Of a stretch of DNA of 64,000 nucleotides, positions 54,201 to 61,043 are shown piece by piece. The position numbers were made by a program, and so were the translations under genes. Numbering within the stretch: the stretch's first letter is position 1; the number at the start of each line of letters is the position of its first letter. Source of the DNA: Kribbella sandramycini (GTDB taxonomy: Bacteria; Actinomycetota; Actinomycetes; Propionibacteriales; Kribbellaceae); assembly GCF_013131805.1 (NCBI RefSeq), contig NZ_JABJRC010000016.1, positions 1 through 64,000 of the forward strand, given 5' to 3'. Under the pieces are notes generated by a model that had not been told where the DNA came from, did not search any database, and saw only the letters and a list, made by a program, of their open reading frames with translations.

Positions 54201-54786
54201 CGAGGTCGATCGGTACGACGACCGGCGTCGTGCCGCCGCTGATCGTCAGCGAGCCGGTGTAGTGGCCGGGGGCCGCATCGCGCGGGATGTTCACGGTGAA
54301 CCAGATGCCCTGGTTGGCGTTCGCGCCGACGGCGATTCGCCGGGCCGGGGTGAGTGGGACGAGCGCGTCCGGGTAGACCCCAGGTCCGTACGGCGCGGAG
54401 TCCGGCGGCGTCCACGTGACGTTGATGTAGCGCTGCTCGAAGACCTCGATCCCGTTCAGTTTCGCGCCGCCCGGGCCGGTCAGCTCACTCGCGGTCACAC
54501 CGATCTCGGTGGTGCCGCTGGTCGTCCGGACAACGATCTGGCCCGACTCGTACTCGTTCCGCGCCGCCTGCAACCGGATCGCGTCGGTGGACGGGCCGAA
54601 GGCGCGGTCGCGCTTGATCTTGTCGGCCGGTGACGGCAGCCAGACCGTCAGCGGGGCCGCCATCGTCCCGAGGCCGGCCGCGGACGCGGGCCGCGCGCCC
54701 AGCGGCGTACCGGCGACCACCGCGCCGGCGCCCATCCAGCCAAGTAGTTGCCGTCGGCCGACGGTGGAGCGGGTGTGCTCGGGCAT
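51241..54786 (-). CDS. Secreted DUF4091/GH123-like glycosidase with C-terminal propeller
   Basis: The 1181-residue protein has a Tat-type signal (VGRRQLLGWMGAGAVVAG), then an N-terminal beta domain (about 45-200) and a TIM-barrel DUF4091 domain (about 205-560) related to GH123 beta-N-acetylgalactosaminidases. The Asp342-Glu343 pair in YGYYADEPMTD matches the acidic pair used in substrate-assisted catalysis. A galactose-binding-like beta sandwich follows (about 680-850). Last is a propeller or tectonin-like region (about 860-1181) with recurring YFARTTEGNL, YFVRGHNGEL, HGRSVAGAIV and YFARTTDNRI blades. It probably degrades an amino-sugar glycan. The ROK regulator is 73 bp upstream on the same strand. 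Confidence 0.82.
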   Translation of the reverse strand: MPEHTRSTVGRRQLLGWMGAGAVVAGTPLGARPASAAGLGTMAAPLTVWLPSPADKIKRDRAFGPSTDAIRLQAARNEYESGQIVVRTTSGTTEIGVTASELTGPGGAKLNGIEVFEQRYINVTWTPPDSAPYGPGVYPDALVPLTPARRIAVGANANQGIWFTVNIPRDAAPGHYTGSLTISGGTTPVVVPIDLEVWNFELPEKWSTATAVSIWYQQVARAHDVPYGDPRHEPLMRKYYEFQLKHRMLSSDIPVPVKPKFQFPERPDLLAPGPGQDPEPAEFLAKADQYLRDSRVVRFRVPLYTSGDYEQGFQVDEVKLRQVVDGLRAKGLLDRAYGYYADEPMTDAAYEHVRKLFATVSRVAPDLTHVLTLERPPVQKLLDFVRAWCFVITVPKPELPEIVAQLKERGDLVWWYTAVTHHYPLPGVFIADSGVGHRLLPWIQYGLGIEGYLFWSSTVFGKWMGPGYKVSDRWTDPFGLGTEAGDGFLMYPGNAVGVDGPVGTVRLEWMREGFEDLEYLALYDRKADALAASWGVAKPERGLGSYHEVLYDRLAPYRDEPAFFHHVRAQVGAEVAQLFGPTPALVRIDRPTAGHVVVELITLKDAAVTIGGAASTAIAVTGPAATHRIVLDLPAGERTVAISVAGSNFSRTVKVGAAATPHEIMINAFETTADVSRLTTREASATLSDQHPTTGGRSAKLVFNANAADPAWAGVYLYTQKDGQPEQSIGRNDWSTMDAVAFDIYNDSDRLVLMHCDFYDPVRVDDGNPFYLAPRKQQRVVVPLTRLVSDLSRITSIKLRVDKRDTALTVYLDSVRFLRSKTGLPAPGTWSRQDAEQRLTFQTVRANGTIGYGRENGAGFDVTSVAAGVSGQVSGTVDTAGRMNLVGLTPTGQLRWSRLDRSWTHTTVDPLPGNGPRARLTGTPTAVLDALGRLTYFARTTEGNLIRGRQTAPGATTWVAAYVLDLSGNRMRVGADPASVQDPSGKLTYFVRGHNGELMHGWESAPGSDQWAVDLIRQGGNGVAAVLEGRPGVTQEISGRITFHGRSVAGAIVHGWQSTPGNGPWRWDTLPLTVDGTAETVTIAGDPVSTLDAAGKLAYFARTTDNRIFHSWQRSPASGPWDGTVIRVDGVAAQIAGEGTAAQSADGRLHYFARLASGRLGHWWQDVPGNGPWRGGEVPDA

Positions 54787-54810
54787 GGGCGGTCTCCCTT
54801 ATTTTGGACG

Positions 54811-54829
54811 GACTCCATAGATATAAGTC
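54811..54829. promoter_or_regulatory. Inverted repeat GACT-N11-AGTC, candidate ROK operator
   Basis: It lies in the 73-bp gap between the ROK gene and the DUF4091 gene, in a locally A/T-rich stretch (TATAT) that could also hold a -10 box. Symmetry is short, so this is a weak call based mainly on position. Confidence 0.3.
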
Positions 54830-54859
54830 GCGTCCTCGGAGCTGGCAACCCCCTTCGAC

Positions 54860-56014
54860 TCAGGTGGAAACGGTTGGCCGCCGGTGTGCGGGCAACGGGC
54901 CGCTGCCGTCGCCGAGCAGCGCGGCGTCCACCAGTTCGACCGCGGCGCAGAGCGCGCCCAGGGCGGCCGAATCCGCGCCGAGGCCGGAGGCTTCGAGGCG
55001 CGGCATCCGGAGTACGAGCAGTTCGAGCTCCGAGGCCAGCAAGGGGAGCAGCAGCTCGCCGTACGCCGCCAGTGAGCCGCCCAGGACGAGCACCTCCGGA
55101 TCCAGGATCGAGACCACCGCGCCCGCGGTGTTCGCGAGCATCCGGATGTACCGGCGGACGGCGGCCAACGCCTCGGGCGAGCCCTCGATCGCGGCGTTCA
55201 GCGTGTCGGCGACCGGGTCCGCCGTCGGCCCGCCGGACGGGGCGACACCGCTCATCGCGAGGTACTCGATCGCGGCCTCCCACTTCAGCGCCGGGAAGCG
55301 GCTGAGATCGCCCGCGGTGCCGCCGAATCCGGTGTGCGGCCGGCTGTTCAGGACCAGCCCGAGCCCGGTCCGCCGTCCGGCCTGGAGCAGCACCAAGCTC
55401 TCCGGCCGCCCGGGCCCGAGGCGCTGCTCGGCCAGCGCGGCGAGCCGGCTGTCGTTACCGATCCCGACCACACTGCCCGGGAACCGCTCGCGCAACTGGT
55501 CGCGCAGCTCGATGCCCGTCCAGTCCGGGATGGCGGCCGACAGTACGACCTTCCGGTCGTCGACCCGCCCGGTGCTCCCGGCAACGATCCCCCAGGGCGC
55601 ACCTTGGCCGACCGCGCGCAGACACTCGGCGATCGCGACGGCGATCAGCTCGATCCGCCGCCCGGCAGGCAGTTCCGGGGTCGTTGCCCGCCGCTCCCAG
55701 CCCAGCACCCGCCCGTTCAGATCTCCGGCCACCACGCGCAGGTTGAACGCTCCTACGTCGACACCCACCAGCACTCCGGCCGCGGCCGGATACATGTACC
55801 GCACGGCCGGTCGCCCACGGCCGCGCACCACCGGCGCCACCTCGCTGATCCACCCGCTGGCGACCAGATCGCGCGTCACCTCGCCGACCGACGCCCGCGC
55901 CAACCCGGTCCGCCGAACGACCTCGGTCAGCGTTTCGGCCCCGCCGCGAATCGCGCCCAGGACGGCGAGTTCGTTGATCCGCCGCAGTCCGCCCAGGTCC
56001 GTCCCCGCTGTCAT
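54860..56014 (-). CDS. ROK family transcriptional regulator
   Basis: The 384-residue protein has an N-terminal winged helix (about 10-75: INELAVLGAIRGGAETLTEV, VRRTGLARASVGEVTRDLV) and a ROK sugar-kinase-like fold (about 80-365: VLVGVDVGAFNLRVVAGDL, GIVAGSTGRVDDRK, IGNDSRLAALAE, LVLGGSLAAYG). The usual ROK zinc motif CxCGxxGC after the GG(T)AG segment is absent, and the DxGxT ATP loop is altered to DVGAFN. It is therefore probably a sugar-sensing repressor without kinase activity. The first downstream gene, DUF4091/GH123-like, is the likely target. Confidence 0.88.
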   Translation of the reverse strand: MTAGTDLGGLRRINELAVLGAIRGGAETLTEVVRRTGLARASVGEVTRDLVASGWISEVAPVVRGRGRPAVRYMYPAAAGVLVGVDVGAFNLRVVAGDLNGRVLGWERRATTPELPAGRRIELIAVAIAECLRAVGQGAPWGIVAGSTGRVDDRKVVLSAAIPDWTGIELRDQLRERFPGSVVGIGNDSRLAALAEQRLGPGRPESLVLLQAGRRTGLGLVLNSRPHTGFGGTAGDLSRFPALKWEAAIEYLAMSGVAPSGGPTADPVADTLNAAIEGSPEALAAVRRYIRMLANTAGAVVSILDPEVLVLGGSLAAYGELLLPLLASELELLVLRMPRLEASGLGADSAALGALCAAVELVDAALLGDGSGPLPAHRRPTVST

Positions 56015-56045
56015 GCCGCCGAATTATGCCGGATACCGGCTCAAA

Positions 56046-56456
56046 TCAGTCCGAGTTCATCCAGAACCAATTGCTCTTGGTGGCGGTGACGCCGGCGGCC
56101 AGGAAACCTTCGAGAACTTTGGCCTGGTTCCCTTTGAGCGGGAGGTTGTTGCCGAGGACGCCTTGCATGACGAGTGTTGCCAGCCCGTCGGCCAGCCGCT
56201 CCCGGGCCGGGCCGTCGCCGGGGGAGTAGGCATCGGCGAGGACGTCGAGAGCGTCGTACGGCGCGTTGACGCTGTAGCCGTACTCACGGCCGGGGTCGGT
56301 GCCCAGCGGGGCGTAGTCGTAGAACTCGGTGAAGACGACGCCCTCGGCGCCACGGCTGGGGTCCACCAGCAGAGTGAGCCGGAAGAGACAGTCCGAGGGG
56401 CGGTCGGCACGCAGCAGCGTCGCGCGCCACTGCGTGCCGTAGCTTTCGATGTCCAC
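56046..56456 (-). CDS. Hypothetical protein
   Basis: The 136-residue cytosolic protein begins MDIESYGTQWRATLLRADRP, with CLFRLTLLVDPSRGAEGVVF and FYDYAPLGTDPGREYGYSV in the middle and LPLKGNQAKVLEGFLAAGVT near the end. No recognised domain and no signal peptide. It lies 9 bp downstream of the GH76 stop on the same strand, so it may be co-transcribed with it, though its unexported nature gives no clue to a shared role. Confidence 0.65.
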   Translation of the reverse strand: MDIESYGTQWRATLLRADRPSDCLFRLTLLVDPSRGAEGVVFTEFYDYAPLGTDPGREYGYSVNAPYDALDVLADAYSPGDGPARERLADGLATLVMQGVLGNNLPLKGNQAKVLEGFLAAGVTATKSNWFWMNSD

Positions 56457-56465
56457 TTGCCAACG

Positions 56466-57920
56466 TTAGACAGGGGAGTTCAGTAGGTCGAGAGCTGACT
56501 GCTGGCGAGCTGAGTCGAGTTTGTCGATCGGACCTGCCCAGCGCAGGCCGTACTGATCCATGGGCGTGCGGTCGGCGGCGTACGCGCGGTCTGCCTGCTT
56601 GCGGAGGTAGGCCGTGTAGGGGCGGTCGGAGAGGGCTTGGTTGAGCGTGGTGAGCGCGCGGGCGTAGATGCCCTTGAAGGACGGGCCGTCACCGCCGCAG
56701 TCGCCGTTCTCGCAGGGCTCCCGCAGGATGCCGTCAGACGTGTGCAGCCCGCTCGCAGTGGTCGACGCGTTCGCCAGTTGGCGCGCAGTGGTCAGGTACG
56801 CCGAGTTGTTGGTCGCCTTGTGCAGTTCGGTCAGTGCGGCGATCGGGACGCCCTGGTTGTAGGTCCACGTGGTGTCGCCGTTGTTGCGGCAGGTCGACAG
56901 GTCGATGCCGTCGTTGACCAGGTTCGCGCTGTTGATCATTCCGGTCTGCTGGAACCATGTCCAACCGCTCTGCGCCCGCTGCAAGTAGGTGGTATCACCT
57001 GGCATCCGGTTGTGCAGTGCGGCGTTCAGCTGAATGTAGAGCGCGTTGGTGATCGCGTTCTTGTACGTCTTCGCCTGGCTCCACCAGACGCCGCCACCGC
57101 AGACGTTGTCCCAGTGCGCGGCCATGTGGTCGGCGTCGATCCGTGCTGTCTGCAGGTAGCGCGTTTCGCCGGTCAGGTCGTACGCCGCGATCCAGGTCAG
57201 GCCCCACCAGCCGGTGTCGTCGATGTAGTCGTTGCGGAACTGGCCCTGGTGCGCGTTCAGGTTGAGGTCGTAGGTGCGGCCGATGGCGTACTTGTAGCTC
57301 TGCATGCCGCTGACCCGGATGTTGTCGATCAGGGCGTTCAGCGCGTTCGCCGAGTTCCACCAGCCCGTCGTCCGGAAGAGGCCGGTGGTGAGGTTGTAGT
57401 CCTGCATGAGAGCGGTGGCGGCCGCCGTACGCCGGTCCCACGCGTTCCACGTCGTCCGGGCCCAGGGGGAGCAGGTGATCTCGGGGCGGCCGTTGGCCTT
57501 ACCGCAGACGCGCAGCGCGCCGACGCCTAGGTTCTGCCAGTCGTCGACGTTGTACATCTGGGTACGCCAGCCGCGCTGGCCGGCCGGCGTCGTGGTGGCG
57601 CCGAGTTTGCTGCCGCCGCTCCAGCTGCGGCCGCCGTCCATCGAGCGGTCCAGCCAGACCTCGTCACCGGGGTCGCCGTTCTCGACCGTGCCCCAGCCCA
57701 TCGCGTCGGTGTCGTTGAAATGCAGTTTGAAGGTGCGGCCGAAGAGCGTGGCCGAGACCGGCACCCGGTCGCCGGGGGACAGGGCCGGGTCGCGGGCGTC
57801 GCAGTACTTGTTGCAGATCACGGCTTGTGCCGACACGGTGCCCTCCGGTGTCGCCGGCGGCGCGGGTGCGCCGAGCGGGGTGATGAGCAGACTGAGGCTG
57901 GAAACGATTCCAACGAACAT
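56466..57920 (-). CDS. Secreted GH76 alpha-1,6-mannanase family glycosidase
   Basis: The 484-residue preprotein starts at ATG 57920, six bases after GGAGG; an upstream GTG at 57959 would add 13 residues. A signal peptide (FVGIVSSLSLLITPLGAPA) is followed by an N-terminal extra domain of about 100 residues, then an (alpha/alpha)6 barrel with the GH76 double-aspartate site in NDYIDDTGWWGLTW and NGVWW-like CGGGVWWSQAKTYKNAITN. The family hydrolyses alpha-1,6-mannan backbones, for example in yeast and fungal cell-wall mannoprotein. It forms a likely transcription unit with the small gene downstream. Confidence 0.92.
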   Translation of the reverse strand: MFVGIVSSLSLLITPLGAPAPPATPEGTVSAQAVICNKYCDARDPALSPGDRVPVSATLFGRTFKLHFNDTDAMGWGTVENGDPGDEVWLDRSMDGGRSWSGGSKLGATTTPAGQRGWRTQMYNVDDWQNLGVGALRVCGKANGRPEITCSPWARTTWNAWDRRTAAATALMQDYNLTTGLFRTTGWWNSANALNALIDNIRVSGMQSYKYAIGRTYDLNLNAHQGQFRNDYIDDTGWWGLTWIAAYDLTGETRYLQTARIDADHMAAHWDNVCGGGVWWSQAKTYKNAITNALYIQLNAALHNRMPGDTTYLQRAQSGWTWFQQTGMINSANLVNDGIDLSTCRNNGDTTWTYNQGVPIAALTELHKATNNSAYLTTARQLANASTTASGLHTSDGILREPCENGDCGGDGPSFKGIYARALTTLNQALSDRPYTAYLRKQADRAYAADRTPMDQYGLRWAGPIDKLDSARQQSALDLLNSPV

Positions 57921-58046
57921 CACGAGCCTCCCTGGGGCGGTAGGGGGTGAGCGGTGCACCGAAAGTAGGTGCCTGCCCGGGTGACGTCAAGACATCAAGC
58001 CAGGACCGAACTGCTGCCGCGGCCGGTCAGGAGCAGAGGCGGTCGG

Positions 58047-58508
58047 TCAGGAGAACAGCAGCGCGGCGAAGAGGCCGATCGCGAGGACGGCGGTGGCGGC
58101 GACGGCGATCCGGCGGCCGCGGGCGATCCGCTGGGCGATCGCCGTCCGGTCCAGCTCGACGGAGCAGGGGTCGAAACCGAGGGCGTCGGCCGGGGCGAAG
58201 ACACCGCCGGCGCGGTCGAGCAGCGAGCGGCAGGCGGCCTGGCGGGTGGCCTCCTGGACGACGCGGCTGCGGAGGAACTCCCGGGGCTCCCGATCCGGCA
58301 CCGGCAACCCCGGGGGTACTGCGCGCTGCACCACGCGGTGCGCGGCCGCGATCCGCCGCGCCCGGCTGAACGCCGGGGGCAGGATCAGATAGGCCAGATG
58401 GGCCAGCGACCGGTACTCGTCCAGCAGCAGCGCCTCGATCATCGGTTCTTCGCGCGTCGGCCCCTGGATCGGCCCCGGGACCAGCGGCGTCTCGACCGTG
58501 GCGGTCAT
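58047..58508 (-). CDS. Hypothetical membrane protein with sigma-like helical region
   Basis: The product has 153 residues from ATG 58508. After a Pro-rich head, residues 25-65 (ALLLDEYRSLAHLAYLIL, then RRIAAAHRVVQRAV) weakly recall region 2 of sigma factors, a frequent look in actinobacterial proteins of this size. One C-terminal transmembrane helix (about 133-152, IAVAATAVLAIGLFAALLFS) ends the protein, with the bulk in the cytoplasm. No family is assigned. It is divergent from the tryptophan dioxygenase gene. Confidence 0.6.
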   Translation of the reverse strand: MTATVETPLVPGPIQGPTREEPMIEALLLDEYRSLAHLAYLILPPAFSRARRIAAAHRVVQRAVPPGLPVPDREPREFLRSRVVQEATRQAACRSLLDRAGGVFAPADALGFDPCSVELDRTAIAQRIARGRRIAVAATAVLAIGLFAALLFS

Positions 58509-58589
58509 GCAACTCCTCAACTCGGCGTACCCCTGGTCCAACGAGCCAATCGCTGACCGGTCACGAAGTGCCTGAGTTAGTCTCCACAC

Positions 58590-59411
58590 ATGACCAGTGG
58601 TGAAGAGGTAGTAGGCCGGTGGGGCGGCGTCGACGTGAACTTCGGCGAGGAGGGCGGCCGGCTGACCTACGGCAGCTACCTGCGGTTGACCGAGCTGCTC
58701 GACCAGCAGCGCCTGGAGTCCGACCCGCCGGCGCATGACGAGCTGCTGTTCATCACCATCCACCAGGTCTACGAGCTGTGGTTCAAACAGGTGTTGCACG
58801 AGCTGACGGCGTCCCGGAACGCGATGCTGAACGACGAGCTGTGGCTGGCCCAGCACCTGCTCCGCCGGGTGCACACGATCGAGCGCACGCTGACCCAGCA
58901 GGTCGACATCCTGGAGACGATGACGCCGCAGGACTTCGGCGAGTTCCGGCACCGGCTGTCACCGGCCAGCGGCTTCCAGTCGGTCCAGTTCCGCGAGATC
59001 GAGTTCCTGTCCGCCGCGAAGGACCCGTCGTTCGTACGCCGTTTCCGCGGCCTGACCGAGGCCGAGACCGCACGGCTCGACCAGCGGCTCACCGAGCCCA
59101 CCCTGTGGGACTCGTTCCTCGTCGTCCTGCAGAAGGCCGGGTTCGAGACCGACTCCGACGACTCGATCAGTGACGCGCTGCGGAAGGTCGCCGGTGACCG
59201 CGCCCACTACGGCGCCGTCTGGGAGCTGGCCGAGGCGCTGCTGCAGCACGACGAGCTGGCCGCCGCCTGGCGCGCCCGGCACGTCGTCATGGTCGAGCGG
59301 ATGATCGGCACCAAGCCCGGCACCGGCGGCTCCTCCGGCGCCAACTACCTGCGCAGCCGCCTCGATCTTCGTTACTACCCGTTGCTGTGGGATCTGCGCT
59401 CCAGCCTCTAA
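58590..59411 (+). CDS. kynA: Tryptophan 2,3-dioxygenase
   Basis: The 273-residue heme enzyme opens the indole ring of L-tryptophan to N-formylkynurenine, the first step of the kynurenine pathway. Signature segments are LTYGSYLRLTELLDQQ, HDELLFITIHQVYELWFKQ (substrate pocket with Phe and His) and the C-terminal RHVVMVERMIGTKPG with GTGGSSGANYL. The His of RHVV fits the proximal heme ligand position. Other kyn genes are not adjacent. A membrane protein gene follows after 10 bp. Confidence 0.96.
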   Translation: MTSGEEVVGRWGGVDVNFGEEGGRLTYGSYLRLTELLDQQRLESDPPAHDELLFITIHQVYELWFKQVLHELTASRNAMLNDELWLAQHLLRRVHTIERTLTQQVDILETMTPQDFGEFRHRLSPASGFQSVQFREIEFLSAAKDPSFVRRFRGLTEAETARLDQRLTEPTLWDSFLVVLQKAGFETDSDDSISDALRKVAGDRAHYGAVWELAEALLQHDELAAAWRARHVVMVERMIGTKPGTGGSSGANYLRSRLDLRYYPLLWDLRSSL

Positions 59412-59421
59412 TGTCCGTCCG

Positions 59422-60030
59422 GTGAAGCTCTACTCGCAGGTCGGCAGGCAGCGGTTCTGGCAGCTCTTCGGCGACCTTCTCCTGGTCGCCTGGATCTACG
59501 TCTGTGTGAAGGTCGGCCTGCTGGTCTTCAAGATCACCAACGCCCTGGGAGCCCCAGGGCGCAAGACCGCCGAAGCGGGCGACGGCCTGGCCGAGGACCT
59601 CCGTCGCCTCTCCGACCCGATCGGCAAGGTCCCCGCGGTCGGCGACGAGCTCCGCAGCCCCATCGACGGCGCCGCCGCGGCCGCCGCCCGGATGGCCCAA
59701 GCCGGCCGCGACCAGGCCCACGCCGTCGAACAACTCGCCTACGTCCTGGCCGCCGTCACCATCACCCTCCCCATCCTCTTCGCCCTCCTCATCTGGCTCC
59801 CGCGCCGCATCCGCTTCATCCGCCGAGCCACCGCCGCCCAGCGCTTCATCGACTCCGCCGCCGACCTCGACCTCTTCGCCCTCCGCGCCATGGCCAACCA
59901 GCCCATGCACAAACTCGCCCGCATCTCCCCCGACCCAGCCGCCGCCTGGCGCGCCGGCGACCCCACCACCATCCGAGCCCTGGCCACCCTCGAACTCCAC
60001 TCCACCGGCCTAAAACCCCCACCCACCTAA
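59422..60030 (+). CDS. Membrane protein of unknown function
   Basis: The product has 202 residues from GTG 59422. Hydrophobic segments at about 14-36 (LFGDLLLVAWIYVCVKVGLLV) and 104-127 (LAYVLAAVTITLPILFALLIW) flank an extracytoplasmic loop rich in Ala and charged residues, and the C-terminal 70 residues are cytoplasmic. No family is recognised. It follows kynA by 10 bp and may share its transcript. The last third is very C-rich in third positions and the gene ends next to a dispersed repeat. Confidence 0.65.
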   Translation: MKLYSQVGRQRFWQLFGDLLLVAWIYVCVKVGLLVFKITNALGAPGRKTAEAGDGLAEDLRRLSDPIGKVPAVGDELRSPIDGAAAAAARMAQAGRDQAHAVEQLAYVLAAVTITLPILFALLIWLPRRIRFIRRATAAQRFIDSAADLDLFALRAMANQPMHKLARISPDPAAAWRAGDPTTIRALATLELHSTGLKPPPT

Positions 60031-60048
60031 CCTCCCGACCCAGCCGCC

Positions 60049-60260
60049 GGGCCAGCCCACCAGACGTTCGCCGGGCCAGCCCACCAGACGTTCGCCGGGC
60101 CAGCCCACCAGACGTTCGCCGGGCCAGCCCACCAGACGTTCGCCGGGCCAGCCCACCAGTTTGCTGGGCCAGCCCACGAGCGGGCGGGTGGGCCCATCGC
60201 AGGCGGTTGGCCCACCCACGCTGCCGTGGGCCGGCCCACCAAACGGAGGGCGGCCGGGGG
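60049..60260. repeat. Dispersed intergenic repeat, copy B: four perfect 24-bp units plus hairpin
   Basis: GGGCCAGCCCACCAGACGTT followed by CGCC repeats perfectly at 60049, 60073, 60097 and 60121. Two degenerate units follow at 60145 and 60166, the latter preceded by TTTGCTGGGCC as in copy A. Next comes an inverted repeat, GGGTGGGCC (60186-60194) and GGCCCACCC (60209-60217). The 21 bases at 60199-60219 equal 1279-1299. The rest of the gap to 60354 is G-run-rich (60250-60310) with no gene seen; it must hold the promoter of the two-component operon. Confidence 0.85.
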
Positions 60261-60354
60261 AGTGGTGGTTCGAAGGGGGTGGGTGGGGGGAGGGGTGGGT
60301 GGGGGGTGGCCGAGTTGGTGAGTGGCTGAGGGGCAGGTGGTTACGCTCGGGGGT

Positions 60355-61041
60355 ATGGCTCGGGTGTTGTTGGTTGAGGACGACGCTGCTATTCGGGTGT
60401 CGTTGGGGAAGGCGCTGACGGCGGCTGGGCATGTGGTGGCGGCGGTGGGGAGTGGGGCGGCGGGGGTTGCGGGGGTGGCGCGGGATCGGCCCGAGGTGGT
60501 GCTGCTGGATCTGGGGTTGCCGGATCTGGACGGGCGGGACGTGTTGGCGATGGTGCGGTCGGTGAGTGATGTGCCGGTGATCGTGGCCACGGCTCGGGAC
60601 GACGACGCGAGTGTGGTGAAGCTGTTGGACGCGGGGGCCGACGACTACGTGATCAAGCCGTTCAGCTCGGCCCAGATCGACGCGCGGATCCGGGCGGTCC
60701 TGCGCCGGCTGGGGGCCGACCAGCAGGGCGATCCGACGGTCGACGTCGGTCCGCTGAAGATCGACCCGCGCAGTCGGGAGGTGACGCTGGACGGCGCGCC
60801 CGTCGACCTGACGCGTAAGGAGTTCGACCTGCTGCTCGCGTTGTCCCGGCGTCCCGGGGCCGTGGTCAGCAAGCGGGAGTTGCTGGCCGAGGTGTGGGGC
60901 CTCCCGTGGGGCGGCGGGGATCGGACGGTCGACGTCCACCTGTCCTGGCTGCGGCGCAAGCTCGGTGAGACCGCCGCCGCGCCGCGCTTCCTGCACAGCG
61001 TTCGCGGAGTCGGCGTGAAACTCGCCGCTCCCGAGGTCTGA
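60355..61041 (+). CDS. OmpR-family response regulator
   Basis: The product has 228 residues from ATG 60355; upstream extension to 60322 reads G-rich non-coding DNA. Receiver domain residues are Asp9-Asp10, phosphoacceptor Asp52 in LLDLGLPDLDG, Thr79 in VATARDD and Lys101 in YVIKPFSS. The C-terminal winged helix (about 130-226) includes LTRKEFDLLLALSRRPGAVV, WGLPWGGGDRTVDVHLSWLR and HSVRGVGVKL. It forms a two-component pair with the kinase starting 2 bp downstream. The target genes are unknown. The 5' end is unusually rich in GGG and GTG codons. Confidence 0.95.
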   Translation: MARVLLVEDDAAIRVSLGKALTAAGHVVAAVGSGAAGVAGVARDRPEVVLLDLGLPDLDGRDVLAMVRSVSDVPVIVATARDDDASVVKLLDAGADDYVIKPFSSAQIDARIRAVLRRLGADQQGDPTVDVGPLKIDPRSREVTLDGAPVDLTRKEFDLLLALSRRPGAVVSKRELLAEVWGLPWGGGDRTVDVHLSWLRRKLGETAAAPRFLHSVRGVGVKLAAPEV

Positions 61042-61043
61042 CC

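Noticed and set aside
60322-60354. Earlier GTG-type start of the response regulator
   Set aside because: The added residues (AEGQVVTLGG) are not part of receiver domains. The ATG at 60355 begins ARVLLVEDD as in the family.
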